Below, one piece after another: positions 35,414-41,999 of a stretch of DNA of 41,999 nucleotides. Numbering within the stretch: the first letter of the stretch is position 1; every line of letters starts with the position of its first letter. Origin of the DNA: Paludibacteraceae bacterium (GTDB lineage: Bacteria > Bacteroidota > Bacteroidia > Bacteroidales > Paludibacteraceae); NCBI GenBank assembly GCA_017550335.1, contig JAFZPM010000010.1:1-41999 (forward strand), in the 5' to 3' direction. Below the pieces are notes generated by a model. The model did no database searches. It was not told the DNA's origin and saw nothing but the letters and a program-made list of their open reading frames with translations. The translations under genes and the position numbers were made by a program.

Positions 35414-35521
35414 CTTGCTCACGACATAAGTTGTCTTACGAGCGTTAGGTGTGGTTGATCGTGATTTTTAGCCATACCCAAAAGCCATCGGAGAGATTCC
35501 TTTCCTCCGGTGGTTTTTTTT
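35414..35521 (+). ncRNA. Three-hairpin RNA element, copy 3 (best small RNA candidate, ~105 nt)
   Basis: Hairpin A: GCTC (35417-35420) with GAGC (35440-35443) enclosing GACA/TGTC. Hairpin B: GGTGTGGTT (35448-35456) with AGCCATACC (35470-35478), 9 pairs including two G-U. Hairpin C: CCATCGGAG (35485-35493) with CTCCGGTGG (35505-35513), then eight T. With its own promoter and strong terminator it has every part of a free-standing small RNA gene. I cannot match it to a known family. Confidence 0.6.
35485..35521 (+). terminator. Intrinsic terminator of RNA element copy 3
   Basis: A 9-bp stem (one G-U) with an 11-nt loop and a run of eight T. The preceding AAAA can extend the stem into the T-run. 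Confidence 0.8.
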
Positions 35522-35574
35522 ATTGCCTGTGCGAAACACGTTAAAACCCAATGGGAATGGGCTGTGTCCTATTG

Positions 35575-36029
35575 TAGAGACGCAAAATCTTGCGTCTCTA
35601 TTAACGCTGGAATGTTGGATCTGTTCGTTGTAGAGACGCAATGCATTGCGTCTCTGCCCATTGGTGCCTAGGATGTTGTGTCCTATTGTACAGACGCAAA
35701 ATCTTGCGTCTATACCTGCTAATGGCTGGAATGTTGGATCGGTTCGTTGCGCAGGCGAATGCATTGTGGAGACGCAAAGCATTGCGTCTCTACCCGTTAA
35801 TGCTTGGAATGTTGGATTGGTTTGTTGTGCAGGCGCAATGCATTGCGCAGACGCAAAGCATTGCGTCTCTACCCGTTAATGGCTGGAATGTTGGATCGGT
35901 TTGTTGTGCAGACGCAAAGCATTGTGGAGACGCAAAGCATTGCGTCTCTACCCGTTAATGGCTGGAATGTTGGATCGGTTTGTTGTGCAGGCGCAATGCA
36001 TTGTGGAGACGCAAAGCATTGCGTCTCTA
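35575..36029. repeat. Array of seven GAGACG palindromes, last four in a ~79-bp tandem repeat
   Basis: Inverted repeats of the form (T)AGAGACGCAA...TTGCGTCTCT(A) end at 35600, 35656, 35714, 35792, 35871, 35950 and 36029. The last four are spaced 79, 79 and 79 bp and share the spacer (CCCGTTAATGGCTGGAATGT and on); the first three are 56-78 bp apart with diverged spacers. Short ORFs cross the array in several frames only because the unit lacks stops. REP/BIME-like palindromic elements of this type are familiar in Bacteroidota genomes; no transposase is visible nearby. Confidence 0.85.
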
Positions 36030-36045
36030 CCGGGGTACGGTAACG

Positions 36046-36082
36046 AAAAAATAGGGCGGAAGGTCCAATGCCCCTCCGCCCT
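36046..36082 (-). terminator. Terminator of the serC-serA operon
   Basis: On the minus strand AGGGCGGA (36082-36075) pairs perfectly with TCCGCCCT (36060-36053), followed by A and TTTTTT, 22 bp after the serA stop. Confidence 0.85.
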
Positions 36083-36103
36083 CTATTGGAATATCCGTAT
36101 GGA

Positions 36104-37021
36104 TTATTTGTTCACTCTGAACTTCTCGTTACCGTTCTTGATGAAGTCCACGATCTGCTTTGCGGCAGCGATGCCGGCGTTGGTGTTGGCCTCTGTGGTT
36201 TGCGCACCCATCTTCTTAGGCGTTGAGAAGTAACGGCCCTCGAATTTAGCGAACTCGTCGTTGGCTGCTGGCATGATGTCCGTGATGTACTTCAAATCCT
36301 CGCGCTCAGCCATCAACTTGAGCAAACCAGCCTCGTCGATAACCTCCTTGCGGGCTGTGTTGATCAACACGGCGCCTTTCTTCATTTGACCTACCATATC
36401 GTAGTTGATGCTGTTCTTGGTCTCTGGCGTTGCAGGGATGTGCAATGATACGATGTCGCAAGTCTTGAACAACTCGTTCTGGTTGGCTACTGCCTTCACA
36501 CCGGCTGATTCGATGGCTGATGCAGGGCAGAATGCGTCGTAAGCGTATACGTCCATGCCGAAGCCCTTCGCGATGCGTGCCACGTTGCGGCCTACGTTTC
36601 CGAATGCCAACAAACCGAGCTTCTTGCCCATCAACTCAGAACCGGACTTTCCGTTGTAGAAGTTACGTGCGGCGAATACCAACAAACCGAATACCAACTC
36701 AGCTACTGCGTTGGCGTTCTGGCCTGGAGTGTTCATCACGCATACGTTGTGTGCGGTGGCTGCCGCCAAATCCACGTTGTCGTAACCTGCGCCGGCGCGT
36801 ACGACGATCTTCAGTTTCTTGGCTGCGTCGAACACCTCAGCGTCGATCACATCGCTACGGATGATGATTGCCTCAGCGTCGGCTGCTGCGTCCAACAACT
36901 GCTTCTTCTCGGTGTATTTCTCCAAAAGGACCATGTCGAATCCGGCAGCGTCCAACTCTTTCTTTATACCGTCGATGGCTACCTTAGCGAACGGTTTTTC
37001 TGTGGCTACTAATACCTTCAT
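36104..37021 (-). CDS. serA: D-3-phosphoglycerate dehydrogenase (short, no ACT domain)
   Basis: 305 aa. First step of serine synthesis, oxidising 3-phosphoglycerate with NAD. D-2-hydroxyacid dehydrogenase fold: nucleotide loop AFGNVG (139-144) with Ala for the first Gly, substrate loop VRAGAGYDNVD, catalytic Arg224 in NTARKEVID. The usual catalytic His before the GA(S)T motif (TPHxGAST) is absent: the sequence is TPKKMGAQTTEAN. The same TPKKMGAQT form is, as I recall, found in Bacteroides homologues, so it is a lineage feature rather than damage. No regulatory ACT domain. Second gene of a serC-serA unit. Confidence 0.9.
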   Translation of the reverse strand: MKVLVATEKPFAKVAIDGIKKELDAAGFDMVLLEKYTEKKQLLDAAADAEAIIIRSDVIDAEVFDAAKKLKIVVRAGAGYDNVDLAAATAHNVCVMNTPGQNANAVAELVFGLLVFAARNFYNGKSGSELMGKKLGLLAFGNVGRNVARIAKGFGMDVYAYDAFCPASAIESAGVKAVANQNELFKTCDIVSLHIPATPETKNSINYDMVGQMKKGAVLINTARKEVIDEAGLLKLMAEREDLKYITDIMPAANDEFAKFEGRYFSTPKKMGAQTTEANTNAGIAAAKQIVDFIKNGNEKFRVNK

Positions 37022-37042
37022 ATCTGTATCTTTTTAACGATA

Positions 37043-37068
37043 TAGAGACGTAGCATGCTACGTCTCTA
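37043..37068. repeat. Perfect 26-bp palindrome between serC and serA
   Basis: TAGAGACGTAGCA (37043-37055) is followed immediately by its exact complement to 37068. It belongs to the GAGACG palindrome family of the array at 35575 but has a different centre. It sits in the 70-bp gap of an otherwise continuous operon and would form a hairpin in the mRNA between the two genes. Confidence 0.85.
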
Positions 37069-37091
37069 CTATCATGGATTATTATTTCTTA

Positions 37092-38177
37092 TTATTTGAA
37101 TTTTGCCTCGTACTCGTCGATGCAGTCAACCAAAGCCTTCACGCTCTCAAGCGGCAATGCGTTGTAGCAAGAAGCGCGGAAACCGCCCACTGAACGGTGA
37201 CCCTTGATACCTACCATGCCTCTTTCTGTTGCGAATGCCATGAAGTCCTTCTCGATCTCCTCTTTCCTGTCGAGCAACTCGTCCTTCAACACGAAGCAGA
37301 TGTTCATGTAGGAACGGTCGTTCTTGTCGGCGATCGTTGGCTTGAAGATCTTGCTGTTGTCGATCTTGCTGTAGAGCAGGTTGGCACGCTCCTCGGCGCG
37401 ACGTTGCATCTCCTTCACACCACCTTGCTTCTTGATCCATCTGAGGTTCAACAATGCGGTGTAAACCGGCAATACCGGAGGAGTGTTGAACATGGAACCG
37501 TTGGCTACGTGTGTGCGGTAGTCCAACATCGTAGGGATGGAACCCTCTTCCTTGGTCAATGCGCTCTCTTTTACGATGACGAAGGTTACACCGGCAGGAG
37601 CCAGGTTCTTCTGTGCGCCACCGTAGATGCAATCGTACTTAGCCACGTCGATTGGACGGGAGAAGATGTCGGAAGACATGTCGGCGATCAACCGAACTGG
37701 TACGTCCGGATCTGCGTGCAACTCAGTTCCGTAGATCGTGTTGTTCGTCGTGATGTGCAAGTAATCCAAGTCAGCTGGTACGCTGTAACCTTTTGGCAAA
37801 TAGTTGTAAGTGGTGTCCGCACTGGATGCTACCTCAACCACCTCGCCGAAGCGCTTAGCCTCTTTCATGGCCTTCTTTGCCCATACGCCAGTGTTCACAT
37901 AACCTGCCTTCTTGTGGAGGAAGTTGTATGGAACCATGCAGAATTCCAGGCTGGCACCGCCACCGAGGAAAAGTACTTTGTATCCGTCAGGAATGTTTAA
38001 CAACTCCTTGAACAATGCCTCCGCTTCGTCTACTACCGGTTGGAAGTATTTCGCGCGGTGACTGATTTCAAGAATGGAAAGACCGTGTCCCTCGAAATCC
38101 AAAACTGCTTTTGCGGTGTCCTCGATCACTTCGCGTGGAAGGATGGATGGTCCAGCATTAAAATTGTGCATTTTCAT
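37092..38177 (-). CDS. serC: Phosphoserine aminotransferase
   Basis: 361 aa. PLP enzyme making phosphoserine from 3-phosphohydroxypyruvate and glutamate; may also serve PLP synthesis. N-terminal [16 protein letters not shown]-binding [11 protein letters not shown] lysine K190 in [12 protein letters not shown], and C-terminal [17 protein letters not shown]. Full length. First gene of the unit, 70 bp before serA. Confidence 0.96.
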   Translation of the reverse strand: MKMHNFNAGPSILPREVIEDTAKAVLDFEGHGLSILEISHRAKYFQPVVDEAEALFKELLNIPDGYKVLFLGGGASLEFCMVPYNFLHKKAGYVNTGVWAKKAMKEAKRFGEVVEVASSADTTYNYLPKGYSVPADLDYLHITTNNTIYGTELHADPDVPVRLIADMSSDIFSRPIDVAKYDCIYGGAQKNLAPAGVTFVIVKESALTKEEGSIPTMLDYRTHVANGSMFNTPPVLPVYTALLNLRWIKKQGGVKEMQRRAEERANLLYSKIDNSKIFKPTIADKNDRSYMNICFVLKDELLDRKEEIEKDFMAFATERGMVGIKGHRSVGGFRASCYNALPLESVKALVDCIDEYEAKFK

Positions 38178-38247
38178 ATTCTAAAACAATTAGTTATATG
38201 TTTGTATTTTAATTTATTCGTTCCCTTTTTGTTTCGGAAATTTGCCG

Positions 38248-38255
38248 CAAAGGTA
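38248..38255 (-). promoter_or_regulatory. -7 element of the serC-serA promoter
   Basis: Minus strand TACCTTTG (38255-38248) followed by CGG matches TAnnTTTG. The leader would be about 65 nt. The -33 position is weak (no TTTG at 19-21 bp). Confidence 0.6.
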
Positions 38256-38336
38256 ACAATTTTCCCTAATCGAAGCATAACTTAATAACTTTTTTTGCTA
38301 ACAAAATGAATATTTTTCTTTTGTAAACAATTAAAA

Positions 38337-38717
38337 ATGATAGTTTTGAATGACACTTTGTATAAAAATCGATACTTGAACTATCTTTTTGCTATTTTTA
38401 TCGAACGGAATGACGGATTGACTTACAAATTGTCTGAAAAACATGTTGAAAAAAATCTTTTAGTCTTTTTTGTTAGATACGTCGTTTTTCGCATGCGGTA
38501 TGTGTATCATTGCCGTAAAACATTACCCCGAAATATTGTCGACTTAGTGGAAAACAATTATTTTTGCTCTGATAAGACAATATATAATTTATTGTTGCGC
38601 ACCATCGTGTTCAAAAAATGTGCTAATTTTGAATCTATGGACACGGTAATATATATTGGTGATGATAAGATCGTCGATGCCTTCATGTGTGGTGAACGTC
38701 GGTTGCTTAAGTTCTAA
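38337..38717 (+). CDS. Hypothetical protein, A+T-rich
   Basis: 126 aa; no family recognised. No signal peptide; the middle is rich in aromatic and basic residues (FFVRYVVFRMRYVYHCRKTL), and the end is DTVIYIGDDKIVDAFMCGER. Base composition is much more A+T-rich than the operons on either side, hinting at acquisition. It lies 10 bp before the next gene on the same strand, which supports translation of both. It may be an orphan or a fast-evolving gene. Confidence 0.5.
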   Translation: MIVLNDTLYKNRYLNYLFAIFIERNDGLTYKLSEKHVEKNLLVFFVRYVVFRMRYVYHCRKTLPRNIVDLVENNYFCSDKTIYNLLLRTIVFKKCANFESMDTVIYIGDDKIVDAFMCGERRLLKF

Positions 38718-38727
38718 ATAGATTGTC

Positions 38728-39570
38728 ATGAGACGTTATTTCGCTTTGATATTTTATCTTTTCATTGTCGTTTCTGTCGCTTATCCAGGGAATACGCTTG
38801 ATTGTATGCAGGGTGTATGGAGAAGTACTCATCTCTCTATTGCTGAGGTAGAGGAATATGGCGATGATTCGGTTATGGAAGGAGAACCCGGTGATGAATC
38901 GGATACGGATGGGAAATCCAGTGATGAATCGGATATGTATAATGTTGAGGTTACCTACAGACTGGTTCGTGGGAATGAATTTCTGGAAGTATATTTTTAC
39001 AACGGAGAAATGTCTGTTTTTTCTTCAGGAAACGAATTCCTTCTTGTGAATAAAAAATATTGTGATGCGGAAAAGCGTGATTCCATTTTCCTGATATCGG
39101 ATATTCAAGACAACAATTCTAAATCCATCGCGTTTTTCATCTGCGGTAAAAACCATTTTTATGGTGAAAATGGCACAACAGGTGGATGTGCTGCGGAAAT
39201 ATGGGAGATGGGTTGTGGCGAATATAGCATGTCTATATATAAATATGACTTTGAGAGAATTGACACCAACAAACTCCCCAAAGATTTGTTTGATGCCTTA
39301 TACGATGAATCATTGTCTGCCTCGGAGAATTTTTTTCGAACGTATATGGATGTTAATGCATGCGTAATAAAGGAGAAAAAGAGGAAATCGAAGAGATCGG
39401 AGGAATCGGAGGACGATGGAACCCCTAAAGCTCCCCAAAGGGCATTGATTGTCGGTGAAGAAAAATCTTTTTATAAAATCATATCTTACGATCGAAATGA
39501 GCCTGCTGAAATGCGTTTGGTAAAAAAACGAGATGTGATAGTGCTGGATGATGACATCAAGAGGAAATGA
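38728..39570 (+). CDS. Hypothetical exported protein
   Basis: 280 aa; no family recognised. An N-terminal signal peptide (MRRYFALIFYLFIVVSVAYP) without a lipobox predicts export. Next comes an acidic stretch with a 30-bp DNA duplication giving GDESDTDGK and SDESDMYN (38891-38905 and 38921-38935 identical). The middle (VTYRLVRGNEFLEVYFYNG) is beta-rich in appearance; a highly charged segment KEKKRKSKRSEESEDDG is near the end. A+T-rich like its partner gene 10 bp upstream. Confidence 0.65.
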   Translation: MRRYFALIFYLFIVVSVAYPGNTLDCMQGVWRSTHLSIAEVEEYGDDSVMEGEPGDESDTDGKSSDESDMYNVEVTYRLVRGNEFLEVYFYNGEMSVFSSGNEFLLVNKKYCDAEKRDSIFLISDIQDNNSKSIAFFICGKNHFYGENGTTGGCAAEIWEMGCGEYSMSIYKYDFERIDTNKLPKDLFDALYDESLSASENFFRTYMDVNACVIKEKKRKSKRSEESEDDGTPKAPQRALIVGEEKSFYKIISYDRNEPAEMRLVKKRDVIVLDDDIKRK

Positions 39571-39774
39571 ATACTTGATGAGTGTTGAGCCGGTCTGCCA
39601 CCCTGGCCTGGAAGCTCGCCATCAGGGTCGAAATGGCAGAGGATTCGTGTCTTATGTGCTGACTATAAATGGATTTGCCGTTGGATTATTGTCATAGTAT
39701 TTCTTGCTATTTGTATGATTTCATGTCGTATTTATAGTGGACGATGTGTTCCCGTTTATGCGATAAGGTGGTAA

Positions 39775-39814
39775 AAGAAAAACCACACCGTACGGTTAAT
39801 CCGCAGGTGTGGTT
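39775..39814 (-). terminator. Minus-strand terminator without a minus-strand gene
   Basis: AACCACACC (39781-39789) pairs perfectly with GGTGTGGTT (39806-39814). On the minus strand the stem is followed by TTTTTCTTTT; on the plus strand there is no T-run. No minus gene precedes it. Confidence 0.65.
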
Positions 39815-39914
39815 CATTGTGTTGTTCATGCTCGATCCACTTCGTTAAATAACCCCTATTAATTTTTAACAAAGAGGAACTAATTCGTGGTTTAAATCTA
39901 ACATTTCAAAGATA
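39781..39914 (-). ncRNA. Candidate minus-strand small RNA
   Basis: A -7 box TATCTTTG on the minus strand (39914-39907) would start a ~125-nt transcript ending at the terminator at 39781. No good -33 element. The interval also encodes a short peptide start (MNNTMNHTCG) on that strand, so a leader-type attenuator is an alternative. Confidence 0.35.
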
Positions 39915-40289
39915 GGTTACTAAGGCTGGAGAGGATGTGAAAAAATCTTCAGATGTGTAGTGTTTTTTCTTCAATGGATATGAAAAATTAATCATATATG
40001 CTTCCCGATATGAATTTTTGCGCATTTTTATACGGTTTTGGACCCGATTCCCTCTTTTTCGTTTTTTTTCCTCCCTATTTTCCCCTTCCTTTTTTGTGGC
40101 AAGGTTGGCCTCCTTTCCGGGTGGAATTTTATAAAAAGAGGCATAAGAAGATCAAACATTCCGCACCTCTGTATGGTAATTTGTAAATAGTTAAATAGTA
40201 AATGATTGTAAAATCCAATGTGGTAAATGAACCCGTCCTGCCCTTTTTGTGGATTATTTTTTGTAATATTGCGTTAGATTTAATTATGT

Positions 40290-41675
40290 ATGAGGATGAA
40301 TGATTTGTATGATTTCCAAACCCATCACCATTTCTTTTTCGTGGGTATCGCCGGAACGGGCATGAGCGCCATCGCCCAGTATTTGAGGGGCATCGGGAAA
40401 CGTGTCTCGGGTAGTGACCGCCTTTTCGGGAAGGAAAAAAAGATGTTGATACAGGAACAGTTCGAGAACCAGGGCATCGAATGCTTCTTCCAGGATGCTT
40501 CCGGTTTGACTCCCGACGTGGATGTGCTGGTCGTCTCCACGGCTATCGAAGAGTCTAACGTCGAGTACCAGAAGGCGTTACAGCTTAATATACCTATCGT
40601 GAAGCGCTCGGAACTGCTCGCTTCCATCTCCCGCACCAAGCGTACGATAGCGGTGGGGGGTACCTCCGGCAAGTCTACTACCACGGCGATGGTATACCAT
40701 ATATTGGAGCAGTGTGGCGTCTCGCCTTCCATCATGAGTGGTGCGGGCCTGACTTCCCTGCAGGAGCGGGGGCTGCCCGGCAACGCTTGGGTGGGGAAGA
40801 GCGATTGGTTGGTGATCGAGGCGGACGAGTCGGACGGCTCCATCGTGAACTACACTTCCGAAATCGCCCTTTTGCTCAACATGGACCGTGACCACAAGGA
40901 ATACGATGAGTTGGAGAAACTATTCAATACGTTCAGAAGCCATACCACAGGTCGCTTCATCGTCAACCAAAGCCATCCGAGGAGCAAGGAGCTCTCTGTG
41001 AATAAGGATTTTGACTTCGGAGTGGAGACGGATTGCGGCTACGAGGGGAGGGATTTCCGCCAGAAGGGATTCTCCATCTCGTTCAGTTGCAACGGGACCG
41101 AGGTGACGATCCCTGTGATCGGTCGACATAATATGGAGAATGCGCTGGCGGCCATCGCTTGTTGCGCCGCCGTGGGCATCGGTGTGAAGGATTGCGCCAA
41201 GGCTTTGGCCTCCTATCGGGGCATCTACCGCAGGACCCAACTGACGGGCGAGAGTAGGGGCGTGACCGTCATCGATGACTTCGCCCATAACCCCGCCGAG
41301 GTGGTTTGCGCCATCCGGGCTTGCCAGACTGTCGGGGAAAGAGTCTTCGCATGGTTCCAACCGCATGGGTTCGGTCCGCTGAAGTTCATGCACAAGGAGT
41401 TGGAGCAGGAGGTTATCCCGGCGCTTCGTCCGAATGATCAGTTTATCCTTTCCGATGTCTATTACGCGGGAGGCACGGTCACCCGTGAGGTGACGACCGC
41501 CGATGTGGTGAAGGTGATGGAGGCGGCCAGCGACCAGGTGCGATATTTCCCTGACCGCAAGGATATGATCCCTTACCTGAAGGAGCAGGCGAAGGAGGGC
41601 GATGTGATCCTCGTGATGGGCGCCCGCGACACTACGTTGTCGGATTTTGCCATGGAGATAAAAAATAATTTGTGA
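40290..41675 (+). CDS. MurC/Mpl-like Mur ligase paralogue of uncertain substrate
   Basis: 461 aa. Full three-domain Mur ligase: N-terminal FFVGIAGTGMSAIAQYLRG resembles MurC (GIGGIGMSA), not Mpl (which has an AMHN-type motif). ATP loop is GGTSGKST (124-131, K128) rather than GTHGKTT. VIEADESDGSIV and NMDRDHKEYDE are in place of MurC EADEFDHS and NVDADHLD; DDFAHNPAEV replaces DDYAHHP. The end reads GARDTTLSDFA rather than GAGD. Peptide ligation to UDP-MurNAc or a relative, perhaps recycling, is likely, but the substrate cannot be read from sequence. It stands alone, outside the dcw operon. An alternative ATG is at 40296. Confidence 0.85.
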   Translation: MRMNDLYDFQTHHHFFFVGIAGTGMSAIAQYLRGIGKRVSGSDRLFGKEKKMLIQEQFENQGIECFFQDASGLTPDVDVLVVSTAIEESNVEYQKALQLNIPIVKRSELLASISRTKRTIAVGGTSGKSTTTAMVYHILEQCGVSPSIMSGAGLTSLQERGLPGNAWVGKSDWLVIEADESDGSIVNYTSEIALLLNMDRDHKEYDELEKLFNTFRSHTTGRFIVNQSHPRSKELSVNKDFDFGVETDCGYEGRDFRQKGFSISFSCNGTEVTIPVIGRHNMENALAAIACCAAVGIGVKDCAKALASYRGIYRRTQLTGESRGVTVIDDFAHNPAEVVCAIRACQTVGERVFAWFQPHGFGPLKFMHKELEQEVIPALRPNDQFILSDVYYAGGTVTREVTTADVVKVMEAASDQVRYFPDRKDMIPYLKEQAKEGDVILVMGARDTTLSDFAMEIKNNL

Positions 41676-41682
41676 TTTTTGG

Positions 41683-41696
41683 GACGATTTATCGTC
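41683..41696. repeat. Short palindrome after the Mur ligase gene
   Basis: GACGAT (41683-41688), TT, ATCGTC (41691-41696). It resembles a worn GAGACG-type palindrome; there is no T-run, so it is a poor terminator. Confidence 0.4.
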
Positions 41697-41787
41697 TCTT
41701 CCTCCAAACATTGCATAACCCTCCCGAAATTTTTCTCGCTGAAACACAGCCTATTGTGAAAAAGAGCGAAAAAAAGATGTGAAAATA

Positions 41788-41819
41788 TTTGGTGGGAAGC
41801 TGGAAGCGCCGTACTTTTG
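41788..41819 (+). promoter_or_regulatory. Strong promoter, probably of an rRNA or tRNA operon
   Basis: TTTG (41788-41791), exactly 20 bp, TACTTTTG (41812-41819): a full consensus match, followed by CACCCGC, a start region I associate with stable-RNA promoters in Bacteroidota. No coding start follows within the window. Confidence 0.65.
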
Positions 41820-41999
41820 CACCCGCTTTCGGAAACGAAAAGCCCCCTCGGACGGAGAAACGGTGGGGACGAAGAGAGAGATCTTTGAGGAAATTGATCG
41901 AGACAGCAGGAAAATGCATAAATGCAAGGGAAGAGGCAGGCGCATAGGAATATGCGCTCCAACAATTCCACAGACAGAATAAGACGGACACCGGGCTAG
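41820..41999 (+). other. Structured leader, probably upstream of 16S rRNA, continuing past the window
   Basis: 180 nt after the promoter without a credible ORF. It has a hairpin GCTTTCG/CGAAAAGC (from 41822), a TCTTTGA segment (41882-41888) like the boxA-like sequence before Bacteroidales 16S genes, and a perfect 7-bp hairpin GCGCATA-GGAA-TATGCGC (41940-41957). The rRNA itself is not in view, so the assignment is an inference. Confidence 0.5.

Larger units (their letters stand above)
39571..40289. other. Intergenic stretch with structured-RNA candidates, 719 bp
   Basis: No convincing gene. Contains a GC-rich stem-loop at 39594-39640 (TCTGCCA with TGGCAGA, plus inner CCCTG with CAGGG and a GGAA-containing loop), and a minus-strand transcript candidate at 39781-39914. 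A 62-codon ORF at 39998-40186 is low-complexity and not credible. The remainder is A+T-rich without visible structure. Confidence 0.5.

Noticed and set aside
35575..36029. CRISPR array
   Set aside because: Units are 56-79 bp with conserved 'spacers', the palindromes recur at variable distance, and no cas genes are present.
35641..36233. Several overlapping ORFs of 77-110 codons across the repeat array
   Set aside because: They come from the 79-bp unit read in successive frames; the 'proteins' are repeats of the same DNA palindrome and have no independent support.
39594..39640. 4.5S signal recognition particle RNA
   Set aside because: A GGAA loop is present, but the GGAA is not closed by the expected pairs, the AGCA internal loop is missing, and the flanks do not pair into the long hairpin.
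39998..40186. 62-codon ORF rich in Phe and Pro
   Set aside because: Low-complexity translation of T-rich DNA, no promoter, no family likeness.
41573..41991. Minus-strand ORFs at the right end
   Set aside because: They overlap the Mur ligase 3' end and the structured leader, and show no protein-like pattern.

Overview
The window is chromosomal DNA from a member of the Bacteroidota, most likely order Bacteroidales. Evidence: gliding-family genes gldH and gldA, a viroplasmin-RNase H1 protein, a glsA/glsB amino-acid-lipid acyltransferase pair, a starch-binding MalQ, a dcw cluster in the usual Bacteroidales gene order, and promoters of the phylum-specific type (TTTG, 19-21 bp, TAnnTTTG). The DNPR signature in MurE points to meso-diaminopimelate peptidoglycan. 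I cannot name the genus.

Layout. 1-255 (minus): start of a PD-(D/E)XK nuclease/transposase-like gene cut by the window edge. 563-8850 (plus): a tightly packed run of holB-like, PSP1/RicT, gldH, a fused trmB/polyprenyl-diphosphate synthase, a conserved unknown gene and malQ. 9044-12179 (plus): an M20 deacetylase, RNase H1, gldA and a YbaK-type deacylase. 12188-17285 (minus): an AAA ATPase with 15-bp promoter repeats, an LTA-synthase-like phosphotransferase, and glsB/glsA. 17479-34523 (plus): the cell wall and division cluster mraZ-rsmH-ftsL-ftsI-murE-mraY-murD-ftsW-murG-murC-ftsQ-ftsA-ftsZ, followed by a second, divergent ftsZ and a GatB/YqeY gene. 34507-35521: three copies of a three-hairpin RNA-like element. 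35575-36029: a palindrome-rich tandem array. 36104-38177 (minus): serC-serA. 38337-39570: two AT-rich unknown genes. 40290-41675: a MurC/Mpl-like ligase. From 41788: a strong stable-RNA-type promoter and structured leader, so an rRNA or tRNA operon probably begins just beyond the window.

How it works together. The dcw operon makes the UDP-MurNAc-pentapeptide (MurC, D, E), loads it on lipid (MraY, MurG) and builds septal wall (FtsW, FtsI) at the divisome (FtsL, Q, A, Z). Its promoter carries two TGGGG repeats with a 5-bp spacer across the -33 element, the arrangement bound by MraZ, so the operon is probably autoregulated.

The strongest candidates for something new are: (1) the tandem ftsZ paralogue, which keeps the GTPase core but has a changed T7 loop and almost no linker; (2) the triplicated three-hairpin element after the division operon, with stems that differ in sequence but still pair; (3) the stopless trmB/prenyl-synthase fusion; (4) the 15-bp iterons overlapping the AAA-ATPase promoter. 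All calls are by eye; no database search was run.
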